Shown: positions 25,053 through 34,938 of the stretch, one piece after another
Layout of the letters: the number at the start of each line of letters is the position of its first letter
Position numbering within the stretch: the stretch's first letter is position 1
Source: Bacteroidota bacterium
Lineage (GTDB): Bacteria; Bacteroidota; Bacteroidia; Flavobacteriales_D; Sanyastnellaceae
DNA: 61,548 bases
NCBI GenBank assembly: GCA_027624855.1
Contig: JAQBTQ010000016.1
Location: forward strand, 1-61,548
Direction: 5' to 3'
Notes under the pieces: model-generated
The model's database searches: none
What the model was told of the DNA's origin: nothing
The model's input: only the letters and a program-made list of their open reading frames with translations
Translations under genes and position numbers: made by a program

Positions 25053-26831
25053 ATGACCGAACCCACTCGCCTATTTGACTTTCCTCGATACCAACTCGAG
25101 CACAATCCCCTTGACTTGATGATGTCCATGCCCAATCTGGGCAATCGGGTCTCTTATTCAACTGAGCAATTCATTGAAGCCGTCGATAGAACCGCCAGAG
25201 GATTAATCTCTATGGGAGTCCAATCAGGTGAAAAAATCGCCCTGATTTCTCACAACAATCGTTGTGAATGGAACATCATGGATCACGCCATCATGTCAGT
25301 GGGCGGCATCAATGTTCCGCTCTATCCAACCATGACAGAAGCGGATTATGAATACATTTTAAATCACAGCGAGAGCAAGTATTGCGCCGTTAGCAACCAA
25401 GAACTTTATGACAAGGTCCTCTCCATCAAGGACAAAATCCCCACTCTTGAAGGAGTTTTTGTATTTGAGCGTAGTGGCAATGGAAGGCATTGGTCAGAAA
25501 TTGCAGAGGCTGGAAGCGACGATTTGCAGGGTCAATTAGAAGAGCGTATGGCGGCTGTGAAGCCGGAAGATCTTGCGACCATCATCTACACTTCGGGTAC
25601 GACAGGAACGCCAAAAGGTGTGATGCTCAGCCACAACAACATCGTGCAAACGGTGATGAAGAGCATTCCAAGGATTCCTCCTGTGCTTATCAATGAACCT
25701 TATCGAGTTTTGAGTTTTTTGCCGGTATGCCACATTTTTGAACGGATGTTGCATTACCTCTACATGTACATCGGTGCCAACATTTATTTCGCAGAAAGCC
25801 TTGAAACCATCAAAGAGGATTTGGCCGAAAGTCAACCCACCGTTTTCACAGCAGTGCCAAGACTCCTCGAAAAATTCTACGACGGAATTGTGGCGAAAGG
25901 CAGGGCAGCAGGCGGAGTCAAAGCAGCGATTTTCAACTGGGCCGTAGGACTAGCCTTGCAATGGGAACCAGACGGTCAAAACGGAGGCTTTTATGAGTGG
26001 AAACTGAAAATCGCTCGAAAACTGGTCTTCAGTAAAGTAAAGACTGCACTGGGATTGGATAACATTCGAGCTGTTGCATGCGGATCCGCAGCCTTAGCGC
26101 CTCGGTTGGCTCGTTTCTTCAATGCCGCTGGCATCCCCATTTATGAAGGTTACGGATTGACAGAAACCAGTCCCGTGGTAACGGTAAATTCTGACGTTGA
26201 ACCTGGATTGATGAAAATAGGATACGTCGGTAAACTCATTGAAGGAGTCGAAGTGAAGTTTGCAGATGACGGAGAAATTTTAGTCAAAGGATTCAACGTC
26301 ATGATGGGATACTACAAGGAGCCCGAAAAGACTGCAGAAGTCATGTCCGGCGAATGGTTTCACACTGGAGACATTGGTCGATTTGACGATGGATTCTTGA
26401 AAATCACGGACCGGAAAAAAGAAATGTTCAAGACTTCCGGTGGTAAGTACGTCGCCCCTCAGTTGCTGGAGAATGCTTTGAAAGCGTCGTTGTTCATTGA
26501 ACAGGTTATGGTGGTTGGGGAAGGCCAAAAATTCCCAGGTGCTTTGGTTGTTCCGAATGCCGATGCTGTAGAAGAATGGTGCAAGCGTAAAAACCATGCC
26601 TTTCCTGGAATGGAAGGCATCAGAAATGACGAGGTCATTGCCAATCGCATTCAAGAAGACGTCAATCGATTGATGGAGCCCTTCGCTCAGTGGGAAAAGG
26701 TAAAAGCCATTCGAATCCTACCCACCATGTTTGCAATTGAGAATGGTGAATTGACACCAACGTTAAAGCTCAAGCGCAAGCCCATCAAAGAGCATTACCA
26801 AGGAGAAATCGATCAATTGTACGCATCATAA
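25053..26831 (+). CDS. Long-chain fatty acyl-CoA synthetase (AMP-forming)
   Basis: 592 residues of the ANL superfamily. P-loop-like motif YTSGTTGTPKGVMLSHNN at about 178-196, then FLPVCHIFERM, GYGLTETSPVVTVN (about 367-380), WFHTGDIG and the C-terminal ITDRKKEMFKTSGGKYVAP with a catalytic Lys near the end. It joins fatty acids to CoA via an acyl-adenylate; the sequence type is the bacterial FAA1/FadD15-like long-chain ligase. It fits the hydroxyacyl-CoA dehydrogenase two genes upstream. Separated by 79 nt from the channel; the next gene starts 3 nt after its stop. Confidence 0.9.
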   Translation: MTEPTRLFDFPRYQLEHNPLDLMMSMPNLGNRVSYSTEQFIEAVDRTARGLISMGVQSGEKIALISHNNRCEWNIMDHAIMSVGGINVPLYPTMTEADYEYILNHSESKYCAVSNQELYDKVLSIKDKIPTLEGVFVFERSGNGRHWSEIAEAGSDDLQGQLEERMAAVKPEDLATIIYTSGTTGTPKGVMLSHNNIVQTVMKSIPRIPPVLINEPYRVLSFLPVCHIFERMLHYLYMYIGANIYFAESLETIKEDLAESQPTVFTAVPRLLEKFYDGIVAKGRAAGGVKAAIFNWAVGLALQWEPDGQNGGFYEWKLKIARKLVFSKVKTALGLDNIRAVACGSAALAPRLARFFNAAGIPIYEGYGLTETSPVVTVNSDVEPGLMKIGYVGKLIEGVEVKFADDGEILVKGFNVMMGYYKEPEKTAEVMSGEWFHTGDIGRFDDGFLKITDRKKEMFKTSGGKYVAPQLLENALKASLFIEQVMVVGEGQKFPGALVVPNADAVEEWCKRKNHAFPGMEGIRNDEVIANRIQEDVNRLMEPFAQWEKVKAIRILPTMFAIENGELTPTLKLKRKPIKEHYQGEIDQLYAS

Positions 26832-26834
26832 TTC

Positions 26835-27431
26835 ATGGTCGATTCCTTGATTAATTTGGATTTTGAATTATTCAAACTCCTCAATCAACCTTGGCCTGGC
26901 GGTGACACCATCATGTGGGCCGTATCCGGGATTTGGTGGTGGACTCCCATCTACTTTTTCTTATTGTGGAAGGTTTGGCAAGTATCCGGAAAAGAGTGGG
27001 ACAAAACGATTTTTCGCGTCCTCTTTCTGGTCGTTTGCATTGCGGCTACCGATATGATTTCAGCTCGAATCATCAAACCTGGGGTGCAACGATTTCGTCC
27101 ATCACATTCCATCGAATTGCGGGATAACGTGCATTTGGTCACCCCTTCGGGCCAAACCCAACCCTATCGCGGAGGAAGATTTGGTTTTGTCAGTTCTCAC
27201 ATGGCCAATTATACGGGCATCGCATTGTACCTCGGCCTGCTGTTTGGTGGTGGGAGTTGGTTGTTAGGGCTCTGCATCTGGAGTGTAATCATCGGATACA
27301 GTCGAATTTATCTCGGTGTTCATTTCCCCTTGGATATCGCTGGTGGCGCTATTCTTGGTGCTTTTGTGGGATACGTCCTTTGGCGAATTCAGCATAAATT
27401 TCTCGGCCAAGCAAAACAGGCAGCTGCATGA
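26835..27431 (+). CDS. PAP2-family phosphatase, membrane-bound
   Basis: 198 residues with about five membrane helices. Phosphatase signature in three parts: KPGVQRFRPSH (about 76-86), SSHMANYTG (about 119-127) and SRIYLGVHFPLDIAGG (about 156-171), supplying the Lys/Arg, His and final Arg-His pair. It dephosphorylates lipid phosphates such as undecaprenyl pyrophosphate or phosphatidic acid; the exact substrate cannot be read. It follows the acyl-CoA ligase directly and overlaps the CrcB start (ATGA). Confidence 0.88.
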   Translation: MVDSLINLDFELFKLLNQPWPGGDTIMWAVSGIWWWTPIYFFLLWKVWQVSGKEWDKTIFRVLFLVVCIAATDMISARIIKPGVQRFRPSHSIELRDNVHLVTPSGQTQPYRGGRFGFVSSHMANYTGIALYLGLLFGGGSWLLGLCIWSVIIGYSRIYLGVHFPLDIAGGAILGAFVGYVLWRIQHKFLGQAKQAAA

Positions 27432-27814
27432 ATTTTATCGCAGTTTTCATTGGAGGGGGATTGGGAAGTGTTGCGAGGTACAGCGTTGGATTGTTGGTAT
27501 CGCAACTCAATGGACAGCCTCCCTGGACAACCCTGATTTCCAACGTCCTCGCCACCATCTTATTGATGTATTTCTTGGCCATTTTTCAGCCTGGGGACGA
27601 GGCCATGAATCCCAAGTCTCGAGCTTTATTTCTCTTGCTAACGATTGGCTTCTGTGGTGGCTTCTCGACCTTCTCGACCTTCGCAATGGATACCATTCAA
27701 CTTTGGAACGCACAAGGATGGCTGTGGGCCGGGATGAATGTTGTGTCAAATTTGCTTCTGTGCGTCGGCTTAGGCTATTGGATCTGGCATTTGACGCATG
27801 GCACCGCGCATTGA
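27428..27814 (+). CDS. crcB: Fluoride channel CrcB/Fluc
   Basis: 128 residues, four membrane helices, small Fluc size. Family motifs: GGGLGSVARYSVG (about 9-21), SNVLAT with the conserved Asn39, and GFCGGFSTFSTF (74-85) containing the phenylalanines of the fluoride pathway. It works as an antiparallel dimer that lets F- leave the cell. The start overlaps the PAP2 stop by 4 nt. No fluoride riboswitch is visible because the gene has no leader of its own. Confidence 0.93.
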   Translation: MNFIAVFIGGGLGSVARYSVGLLVSQLNGQPPWTTLISNVLATILLMYFLAIFQPGDEAMNPKSRALFLLLTIGFCGGFSTFSTFAMDTIQLWNAQGWLWAGMNVVSNLLLCVGLGYWIWHLTHGTAH

Positions 27815-27834
27815 TCAAAATGGCCCCATCCGCT

Positions 27835-27842
27835 TAACTTTG
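27835..27842 (+). promoter_or_regulatory. TAnnTTTG promoter box for the alkaline phosphatase gene
   Basis: TAACTTTG, with a -33-like TTG 21 nt upstream (27811-27813). The box abuts an ATG at 27843 and lies 6 nt before the ATG at 27849, favouring the latter as start. Confidence 0.65.
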
Positions 27843-27848
27843 ATGGAA

Positions 27849-29732
27849 ATGAAATTGAATTCTCACCTTTTTCGGTTTTTACCGTTTTTCCTGCTGCTAA
27901 CTGCGCTCATTGAAAGTGAATCACATCCAGTAGTTGCTCAGATCGGGCCTCCCGATGAGCAGCTTCAAGAACCCAACAAGGGAGGAAAGGTGGATGAGCA
28001 GACGCAGATGCGCAATGCCATTGAAGAGAAGAATGCCATTAAAGCACGGCAAGAGGAAGAGCGAAAGAAAACACCCCCACAGAAAAAACCAGCCGCAACG
28101 CCAAAACCGACAATTCAACCCACTCCAAAAGAAATCAACGTGCTCGATTTGGGCGAACGGCCCAAATTGGTTGTGGGCATCACGGTCGACCAGATGCGAA
28201 TGGATTACCTCTATCGATTTTGGGACGCCTTTGGGGACGGAGGCTTCAAGCGCCTCGTCCAAGGCGGGTTTGTATGTGGCGACCACCACTTTGGCTATGC
28301 GCCCACTTATACAGGGCCCGGTCACGCTTCCATTTATACAGGCACTACGCCGCGTTATCATGGAATCATAGGGAACGATTGGTACGATCGCTCCTCAGGC
28401 GAATCGGTTTACTGCGCCGCTGACCCCGAGGTTCAAACGACCGGAATTGATGATACGCAAAACCCCAGCGGACATATGTCTCCACATCGCATGGAAGCTA
28501 CCACAATTGGCGATGAGTTGAAAATGGCCACCGGCATGCAATCCAAAGTCATTGGAATCAGCATCAAAGACCGAGGTGCGATTCTTCCTGCCGGTCATTT
28601 AGCTGATGCAGCCTATTGGTTCTATGGAAAGGACGAAGGCAAATTCATTACGAGCACCCGTTACATGAGCGAATTGCCTCGATGGGCAGAAAAATGGAAC
28701 AAAGGCAATTGGGGCAACCGCTATCTAAAAACAACGTGGGCGATGGGATTGTCTGAAGATGCGCTTTCCATCCAAACTGCAGACAACACCCCTTACGAGC
28801 GACCATTCAACGGTGACCAGAATGCCACCTATCCTTATGACCTCAAAAAACTAAGCGAAGCCAACGGCGGGATGGACATCCTCAAATCGACCCCCATCGG
28901 TAACACCTTAGTGGTTGATTTTGCACTGGCTGCAATCCAAGGCGAAAGTCTAGGACAAGATGACATCACTGATTTATTGGCGATCAGCTTTTCTTCCACC
29001 GATTATGTTGGACATCAGTTCGGTGTGCATGCCTGGGAGACGATGGACATTTATGTTCGGTTAGATCAACAATTGGAACGCCTCTTCACCGCAATGGATG
29101 AGCAAGTTGGGCGCGATCAATGGCTTTGCTGGTTAACCGCTGATCACGGTGCAGCGACCGTACCTTCATTTGCCCAGGAAGCTGGAATTCCTGTAGATTA
29201 TTGGAAGCCCGGCAACCTCATTGATGATGTGCGCGCTGATTTGAATGCGCATTACGGTGAGGAAAATTGGGTGCTTAACTATTCAAATGATCAGTTTTTC
29301 CTAAATCGGCCACTCATTGAAGAACGGGGGTTGAATCGATGGGAAATGCAGCGCCGCATTCAGCGGATGGCATCAGGATTCCCTGGTGTGTTGATGGCCG
29401 TCACCGGAGAAGACCTCATCACAGGAAATACTGCAGGAGATGAAGTGATTGACCGGCTGCACATGGGTTGGTCACCTGTCAGCTCGGGGGATGTGATGAT
29501 TGTGACCAAACCCGGTTGGATTCAATACAGCAGAAGCGGAACCACCCATGGATCGCCTTTTGCCTACGACACCCATGTTCCTTTGCTCTTTTATGGCTGG
29601 CATGTGGATTCAGGGATTACATACGAGCGCACCTATATCAGAGACATCGCACCAACGATTGCAGCATTGATTCACAGCCCCATGCCCAATGCCTGCACGG
29701 GCCGCCCCATACCTGAATTGTTTGAGCGGTAG
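27849..29732 (+). CDS. Exported alkaline phosphatase, PafA-like
   Basis: 627 residues from the ATG at 27849, chosen from the promoter spacing and because it puts the signal sequence (MKLNSHLFRFLPFFLLLTAL) at the N-terminus. After a 75-residue Gln/Glu/Lys/Pro-rich linker, the catalytic domain begins KLVVGITVDQMRMDYLYRF. APTYTGPGHASIYTG carries the likely Thr nucleophile (Thr153); metal ligands are seen in SSTDYVGH, TADHGA and THGSPFAYDTHVP. Calcium-activated PafA enzymes release phosphate from many monoesters in the periplasm and are common in marine Bacteroidota. A family member acting on diesters is possible. Confidence 0.87.
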   Translation: MKLNSHLFRFLPFFLLLTALIESESHPVVAQIGPPDEQLQEPNKGGKVDEQTQMRNAIEEKNAIKARQEEERKKTPPQKKPAATPKPTIQPTPKEINVLDLGERPKLVVGITVDQMRMDYLYRFWDAFGDGGFKRLVQGGFVCGDHHFGYAPTYTGPGHASIYTGTTPRYHGIIGNDWYDRSSGESVYCAADPEVQTTGIDDTQNPSGHMSPHRMEATTIGDELKMATGMQSKVIGISIKDRGAILPAGHLADAAYWFYGKDEGKFITSTRYMSELPRWAEKWNKGNWGNRYLKTTWAMGLSEDALSIQTADNTPYERPFNGDQNATYPYDLKKLSEANGGMDILKSTPIGNTLVVDFALAAIQGESLGQDDITDLLAISFSSTDYVGHQFGVHAWETMDIYVRLDQQLERLFTAMDEQVGRDQWLCWLTADHGAATVPSFAQEAGIPVDYWKPGNLIDDVRADLNAHYGEENWVLNYSNDQFFLNRPLIEERGLNRWEMQRRIQRMASGFPGVLMAVTGEDLITGNTAGDEVIDRLHMGWSPVSSGDVMIVTKPGWIQYSRSGTTHGSPFAYDTHVPLLFYGWHVDSGITYERTYIRDIAPTIAALIHSPMPNACTGRPIPELFER

Positions 29733-29759
29733 AGACACAATTTGGACACATTTTCAAGA

Positions 29760-31199
29760 ATGAAATCCGTTGATTATCCATCTGATTCATCCGCCATTGC
29801 AGTGCGAATCGAACGCATTTTAGAAGGTACTCCGCGCATTCGGCTTCACGCCGCGTGGCCTGATCATGAGGGATTTGATGCGCAACTGCCGACATGGAGA
29901 CCTGGACGTTATGAATTGGGCCAATTCGCTCAATTCATGTATCGAATGGAGGGCCAAACACCGGAAGGTAATTGGGTGGAATTGACCAAAACAGACCTGC
30001 ATCGCTGGCGCGTTCCAAAAGGCATCCGTTCATTGCGGTGGGAATTTTATGCAGATTTGTTCAATGCGGGCTCTACAGGTGTCGATTCTGACATCCTTTA
30101 TGTCAATCCCGTGAATTGCTTTTTGTATGATCCACAAAAAATGCACCTTGGGTATGACATTGAATTGACTGACGTGCCAGAGACATGGGATGTGGCATGC
30201 GGACTTGAACGAAACGGACGCCATTTAATTGCTGCAGATGTGCAACAGGCCATGGATTGTCCCATTCTCGCCGCTGAATCGCTCACCCACCAATCTTTTA
30301 CTTCCCATGAAATCGAATTCCACATCTGGATCTATGGACGAAATCAGCCCGATGCTGAGCGATTCTTAAAAGAACATCGTGCGTTCACCGATGCGCAAAT
30401 TGCCCACTTCGGATCTTTTCCTGCTTCGGAATACCATTTCATGTATCTCTTACCAGAAAGAGAGGTTCGGCACGGGGTTGAGCATGAAAATTCAACCGTT
30501 ATCGCTTTAGGACCCTCGGAAAAAAGCCAGACAGAGGACGGGCACATGGAGTTGATTGGCATTGCATCACACGAACTTTATCATGTGTGGAATGTGAAGC
30601 GCATCCGTCCTACCGAGTGGATGCCTTATGATTTCTCAAAGGCCTGCCCCAGCAGGATGGGGTATGTAGCCGAAGGCGTGACCACCTATATGGGCGACCT
30701 GTTTCTGTTCGAAAGTGGGATTGTAGATTTACAAGGATGGTGTGCATTGACCGTACGATTATTGAATCGACATATCAACAATGCTGGACGGCTCAACCTC
30801 AGCGTTGCTGATTCCAGTTTCGACACATGGCTCGATGGATACGTCGCTGGAGTGCCAGGGCGCAAAGGATCAATTTATGTTGAAGGTGCGGTACTGGCAT
30901 TGCTTTGTGATGTGCGAATCATGCAACTAACCGGTGGGGAAGCATCTCTTCAAACCGCCATGCGCCTGCTCTGGGAGCAATTTGGAGAGCCTCGAATCGG
31001 ACTGACGGAATCGGATTATTGGTCCGTTTTAAATGAAGTCGCAGGCGCGCCCGAAGCGTTGGATGATCTGCGTCGAGAGTTTGCCGACGGCACAGAAGAT
31101 AGCTGGGATTCATTGGTGGCAGCCATGGATTGGCAAGGATTGCAATTGTCCAAGGAACTTCGAGAAGGCATGTGGTATTGCCAATTGGAACCGAAGTAA
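29760..31199 (+). CDS. M61-family (glycyl) metallopeptidase
   Basis: 479 residues from the ATG at 29760; a TTG six codons upstream is possible. The N-terminal beta domain (PTWRPGRYELGQFA) leads to the thermolysin-like catalytic domain with zinc site HELYHVWNVKRIRP (H271, E272, H275) and downstream glutamate in GYVAEGVTTYMGD. Family members remove N-terminal residues, often glycine. Usual M61 proteins are about 600 residues with a C-terminal PDZ domain; this one stops after the catalytic helical domain and has no signal peptide, so it is probably cytosolic. It follows the phosphatase by 27 nt. Confidence 0.87.
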   Translation: MKSVDYPSDSSAIAVRIERILEGTPRIRLHAAWPDHEGFDAQLPTWRPGRYELGQFAQFMYRMEGQTPEGNWVELTKTDLHRWRVPKGIRSLRWEFYADLFNAGSTGVDSDILYVNPVNCFLYDPQKMHLGYDIELTDVPETWDVACGLERNGRHLIAADVQQAMDCPILAAESLTHQSFTSHEIEFHIWIYGRNQPDAERFLKEHRAFTDAQIAHFGSFPASEYHFMYLLPEREVRHGVEHENSTVIALGPSEKSQTEDGHMELIGIASHELYHVWNVKRIRPTEWMPYDFSKACPSRMGYVAEGVTTYMGDLFLFESGIVDLQGWCALTVRLLNRHINNAGRLNLSVADSSFDTWLDGYVAGVPGRKGSIYVEGAVLALLCDVRIMQLTGGEASLQTAMRLLWEQFGEPRIGLTESDYWSVLNEVAGAPEALDDLRREFADGTEDSWDSLVAAMDWQGLQLSKELREGMWYCQLEPK

Positions 31200-31204
31200 A
31201 CTCG

Positions 31205-31894
31205 TTAATCGACGGCCCCTTGAAACGCATAAGCCACGAGGTTGGCTCCCATCCGCAAGGCCCAGGTTCGGATTTCTTCCGGGTCGCGGTGAACCTGAAA
31301 ATCTTCCCATCCGTCACCTAAGTCCGACTCATAATCATAAAAAACGACCAACCTTCCTTCATAAAATAAGCCCAGTCCCTTTGGAGGTAAGTTATCGTGC
31401 TCATGCACTTTTGGTAAACCCCGATCCAAGTCAAACGCCGCGTGAAAAACAGGATGATTCCATGGCAATTCAAGCCATTCGGACTCGGGTAGCACCTTGA
31501 CCATCTCACGACGTATGTATGGGTCCATGCCGTAGTTATCCGAAATGTGTAAGAATCCTCCAGCCATCAGATACCTCCTCAAGTTTTCCGCTTCAGAACC
31601 AGAAAACACCACGTTTCCATGACCTGTCATGTGAATCCACGGATAATCAAAGATTTCAGGTGTTCCAACTTCCACCGTCGCAACATCCTCCTTTAAGTTC
31701 ATACCCAGATTTTCATTGCAATACGTCACCAAATTCGGCACTGCTGTTGGATTGGCGTACCAATCACCTCCCCCACGGTATTTCAATACCGCCAATTCGT
31801 ATTCTCCAAATTGAGCATTCGAAATCCCAGCGACAAAAAGCCAAAAACATCCAAACAAAACTGCCTTTAAAAAAAATGGACTTTGGTGAAACAT
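31205..31894 (-). CDS. DUF4159 family exported protein
   Basis: 229 residues from the ATG at 31894, fixed by a perfect -7 box 4 nt upstream; 13 extra in-frame codons are rejected. Signal peptide to about SNAQ (residue 28). The rest is the DUF4159 fold, a ThuA-like glutamine-amidotransferase-type sandwich: ELAVLKYRGGGDWYANPTA, HMTGHGNVVFS, LRRYLMAGGFLHISDNYG and a closing VAYAFQG. In Bacteroidota it usually sits near MoxR/von Willebrand-domain gene sets, which are absent here. Convergent with the M61 gene, 5 nt between the stops. Function unknown. Confidence 0.87.
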   Translation of the reverse strand: MFHQSPFFLKAVLFGCFWLFVAGISNAQFGEYELAVLKYRGGGDWYANPTAVPNLVTYCNENLGMNLKEDVATVEVGTPEIFDYPWIHMTGHGNVVFSGSEAENLRRYLMAGGFLHISDNYGMDPYIRREMVKVLPESEWLELPWNHPVFHAAFDLDRGLPKVHEHDNLPPKGLGLFYEGRLVVFYDYESDLGDGWEDFQVHRDPEEIRTWALRMGANLVAYAFQGAVD

Positions 31895-31898
31895 AGCA

Positions 31899-31906
31899 CA
31901 AAGGTA
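31899..31906 (-). promoter_or_regulatory. TAnnTTTG promoter box for the DUF4159 gene
   Basis: TACCTTTG on the minus strand, 4 nt from the ATG; predicts a leaderless message. Confidence 0.65.
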
Positions 31907-31947
31907 GTTCGTACCCTTGCTATCCCTGTCCATGACGGGATTTAAGT

Positions 31948-31955
31948 TATATTTG
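31948..31955 (+). promoter_or_regulatory. TAnnTTTG promoter box for secDF
   Basis: TATATTTG, 25 nt before the ATG, so this gene keeps a short leader, unlike the leaderless examples. Confidence 0.65.
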
Positions 31956-31980
31956 CGCCCCTGAAAAACAACTTTGCATC

Positions 31981-34917
31981 ATGCAAAACAAGAATGCCAT
32001 TCTGCTTTTTACCATTTTGCTTGCGTTAGCAACGGTTTACACATTGAGCCTCAGTGTTGTATCGAGTAATCTTGAAGAAGCAGCAGACAAATATGGAGTC
32101 TACGTTGCGGATTCGCTTCTTACCAAAGGAGAAATCACCAATGAAGACAGCGCCGCAACACAAAACGCAGCGGCACGTGAATACTTGCGCGACACCGCCA
32201 ATGTGTGGAGTTTACCTCTCATTCCGAGTTTGTACTCAATCAGCTATGAAGAAGCTTCAAAGCGGGAATTGAACTTGGGATTGGACTTACAAGGCGGTAT
32301 GTCCGTGACCTTGGAAGTGAGCATCCCAGACTTAATCATCGCATTGAGCGATTATTCAAACGATGAGACGTTCCTGCAGGCCATTTCTGATGCGAAGGCA
32401 GCGCAGAGCGAAACGCAAGGAATGACTTATGTGGACCTGTTCGAAGTGTCATGGAAAGAATTGAATGCGGCGAACGAAAAGCCTGTAGAGCTCTGGCAAA
32501 TCTTCAGCCACGAGGAGACCAAGGACCTGTTCTCCTTAAAATCTACAGATGATGAGATTTTCGCAATTTTGCGTTCTGAGGCGCAGACGGCCATCAATAA
32601 TACTGAGAGCATCATTCGCAAGCGTATTGACCAATTGGGCGTTGCGCAGCCAAACGTGCAAAAAGTTAGTGGAGGCCGAATCTTGGTTGAATTGCCTGGC
32701 ATCGATGACCGGGAGCGAGCAAGAAAACAGCTCAAGAGCACCGCAAACTTGGAGTTCTGGGAAACCTACTTCAATCAAGAAGTAATTCAGCGATTGGATG
32801 CCGCAAACACGGCCATCTCACAAGCACTTTATCCTGATTTAGCAAGCGTACCTGATTCGGCCATTACCGAAGAGCAGCGGTTGCAGAAAATTCCGCTTTT
32901 CCAGTACTTCAAGGGGATAGAGAATCGACCTTCGGCCGTTATTGGTTATGTCTCTGTTGCCGACACCGGTCGTTTTAATTCTTTGCTCAAGCGACCTGAG
33001 GCGCGACTGGCACTTCGAAACGATTTGATGCTTTTGTGGGATGCCAAACCTCGAGGCAATCTTGTAGCGCTGTATGGCGTCAAAGATGAAAGCCGCAAAG
33101 GGAAGGCTGTCCTTTCTGGAAAGAGCATCGTGAATGCGCGAAGGGACTTTGACGAAATCGGCGACGTCGTAGTTTCCATGACCATGGATTCTGAAGGAGC
33201 AGAGATTTGGGGACAGATGACCACACGATGCGCCGCGGATAACCAACGCGCAGTAGCCATCGTTTTGGACGGCCTCGTATTCAGTGCGCCAAGTGTTCAA
33301 TCTGCCATTACCAGCGGGCGATCACAAATCAGCTTTGGATCTGACCAGAGCATCAACGAAAAAATCACCGAAGCAGATGACTTAGCGAGTCTGCTCAAAG
33401 CGGGATCATTGCCTGCACCAGCTCGCATCGTTGACGAAGTGAGTGTGGGGCCGCAGTTGGGTGAAGAAAATATCCAGGCGGGATTGAGCTCATTCTTCAT
33501 TGCGCTCATGGTCATCCTCGTTTACATGATCTTCTATTATAAAGGTGCCGGTCTTGTATCCAACCTCGCGTTGATCGCAAACTTGGTTTTCTTAATTGGT
33601 GCACTGGCCTCGCTCGGAGCAGCACTTACTCTACCTGGAATTGCCGGTATCGTTTTGACCATTGGCATGGCGGTGGATGCGAACGTGCTCATTTACGAGC
33701 GGATTCGCGAGGAAATGCGCAGCGGCAAAGGACTCATGGTCGCACTAAAGGATGGTTACAGCAAAGCATATAGTGCCATCATTGACGCCAACCTTACAAC
33801 ATTGCTTACAGCATTTGTACTGTACAGCTTTGGAAGTGGCGCCATCCGTGGTTTTGCAACGACACTGATCATCGGTATTTTCACCTCGCTCTTCACTGCG
33901 ATTGTGTTGACCCGATTGGTTTTCTTCAGCCGTCTAGAAAACCAGCGCGGCATTTCGTTCTACACGAATATGACCAAAAATTGGTTCACGTCAATCAACG
34001 TAAATTTCGTTGGCAACCGATTCAAGTTCTACGTATTGAGTGGATTGCTGGTGGTTGGAGGATTGGCCAGTTTGATGACCAAAGGACTTCAATACGGTGT
34101 TGAATTCTCTGGTGGAACCACGTATGACATCACCTTTGAATCAGCTGTGGATGTTCAACAGTTGCGCGAATCACTCTCTGAAGCTTTCACGGAGGACGGA
34201 AAGAAAGGAAATCCCATCGTCCAAACCAAAGGCAGTGACTCCAAGGTTCGTGTGATGACCAACTACATGATTGACGACCGTGAAAACGAGCAGCAAGATG
34301 AAATGATTCTTGCAGCCCTCGAATCCGGGCTATCTCAATCGGGAACGAACTACACAATAGATGAATACAATAAGGTAGATAGTACGATTTCGGATGACTT
34401 CCGAAGCGGCGCACAGAATGCAACCATTTTCTCCTTGTTGATCATTTTCTTGTACATCTTCTTCCGATTCCGAAAGTGGCAGTACGGACTTGGCGCGTTG
34501 ATTGCGATGGTGCATGACGTGGTGATTGTTTTGAGCTGCTTCAGCATCTTCGCGGGTATCTTGCCCTTTACAATGGAGATCGACCAAGCATTCATCGCAG
34601 CCATACTGACGGTCATCGGTTACTCCATCAACGATACGGTGGTGGTGTTCGATAGAATTCGTGAATACGTGGGCCTGTACGGTTCCAAGCGAGATGACCA
34701 AACGGTCATGAACGATGCGCTGAACAGCACTTTGAGCCGTACCATCAACACCTCACTTTCGACGTTCGTGGTATTGTTGACCATCTTCCTCCTTGGAGGC
34801 GACAACATCAAAGGCTTCGTATTTGCCTTGATGGTCGGTGTGGTCGTCGGTACCTACAGCTCCATCTTCATTGCGACACCAAGTGTCTTGGATTTGAGCA
34901 AGAAGTTGAAGGCTTGA
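31981..34917 (+). CDS. secDF: Protein translocase subunit SecDF (fusion)
   Basis: 978 residues. SecD half: TM1 at the N-terminus, LNLGLDLQGGMSVTLEV (about 98-114), a large periplasmic P1 domain, SGRSQISFG, then a five-helix block with GIAGIVLTIGMAVDANVLIYERIREE. SecF half begins near residue 660 (FKFYVLSGLLVVGG, YGVEFSGGTTYDI) and repeats the helix block with IGYSINDTVVVFDRIRE. The fused form is usual in Bacteroidota. It sits in the inner membrane with SecYEG and uses the proton gradient to pull exported chains. Terminator downstream; monocistronic. Confidence 0.95.
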   Translation: MQNKNAILLFTILLALATVYTLSLSVVSSNLEEAADKYGVYVADSLLTKGEITNEDSAATQNAAAREYLRDTANVWSLPLIPSLYSISYEEASKRELNLGLDLQGGMSVTLEVSIPDLIIALSDYSNDETFLQAISDAKAAQSETQGMTYVDLFEVSWKELNAANEKPVELWQIFSHEETKDLFSLKSTDDEIFAILRSEAQTAINNTESIIRKRIDQLGVAQPNVQKVSGGRILVELPGIDDRERARKQLKSTANLEFWETYFNQEVIQRLDAANTAISQALYPDLASVPDSAITEEQRLQKIPLFQYFKGIENRPSAVIGYVSVADTGRFNSLLKRPEARLALRNDLMLLWDAKPRGNLVALYGVKDESRKGKAVLSGKSIVNARRDFDEIGDVVVSMTMDSEGAEIWGQMTTRCAADNQRAVAIVLDGLVFSAPSVQSAITSGRSQISFGSDQSINEKITEADDLASLLKAGSLPAPARIVDEVSVGPQLGEENIQAGLSSFFIALMVILVYMIFYYKGAGLVSNLALIANLVFLIGALASLGAALTLPGIAGIVLTIGMAVDANVLIYERIREEMRSGKGLMVALKDGYSKAYSAIIDANLTTLLTAFVLYSFGSGAIRGFATTLIIGIFTSLFTAIVLTRLVFFSRLENQRGISFYTNMTKNWFTSINVNFVGNRFKFYVLSGLLVVGGLASLMTKGLQYGVEFSGGTTYDITFESAVDVQQLRESLSEAFTEDGKKGNPIVQTKGSDSKVRVMTNYMIDDRENEQQDEMILAALESGLSQSGTNYTIDEYNKVDSTISDDFRSGAQNATIFSLLIIFLYIFFRFRKWQYGLGALIAMVHDVVIVLSCFSIFAGILPFTMEIDQAFIAAILTVIGYSINDTVVVFDRIREYVGLYGSKRDDQTVMNDALNSTLSRTINTSLSTFVVLLTIFLLGGDNIKGFVFALMVGVVVGTYSSIFIATPSVLDLSKKLKA

Positions 34918-34938
34918 TACTTCACGATCTCATTAAGA

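Noticed and set aside
27428-27814. Fluoride riboswitch upstream of crcB
   Set aside because: crcB overlaps the PAP2 gene by 4 nt, so no leader exists, and no matching fold is seen.
27316-27837. 173-codon frame spanning PAP2 and crcB
   Set aside because: It runs in another frame across two recognisable genes; its translation has no recognisable features.
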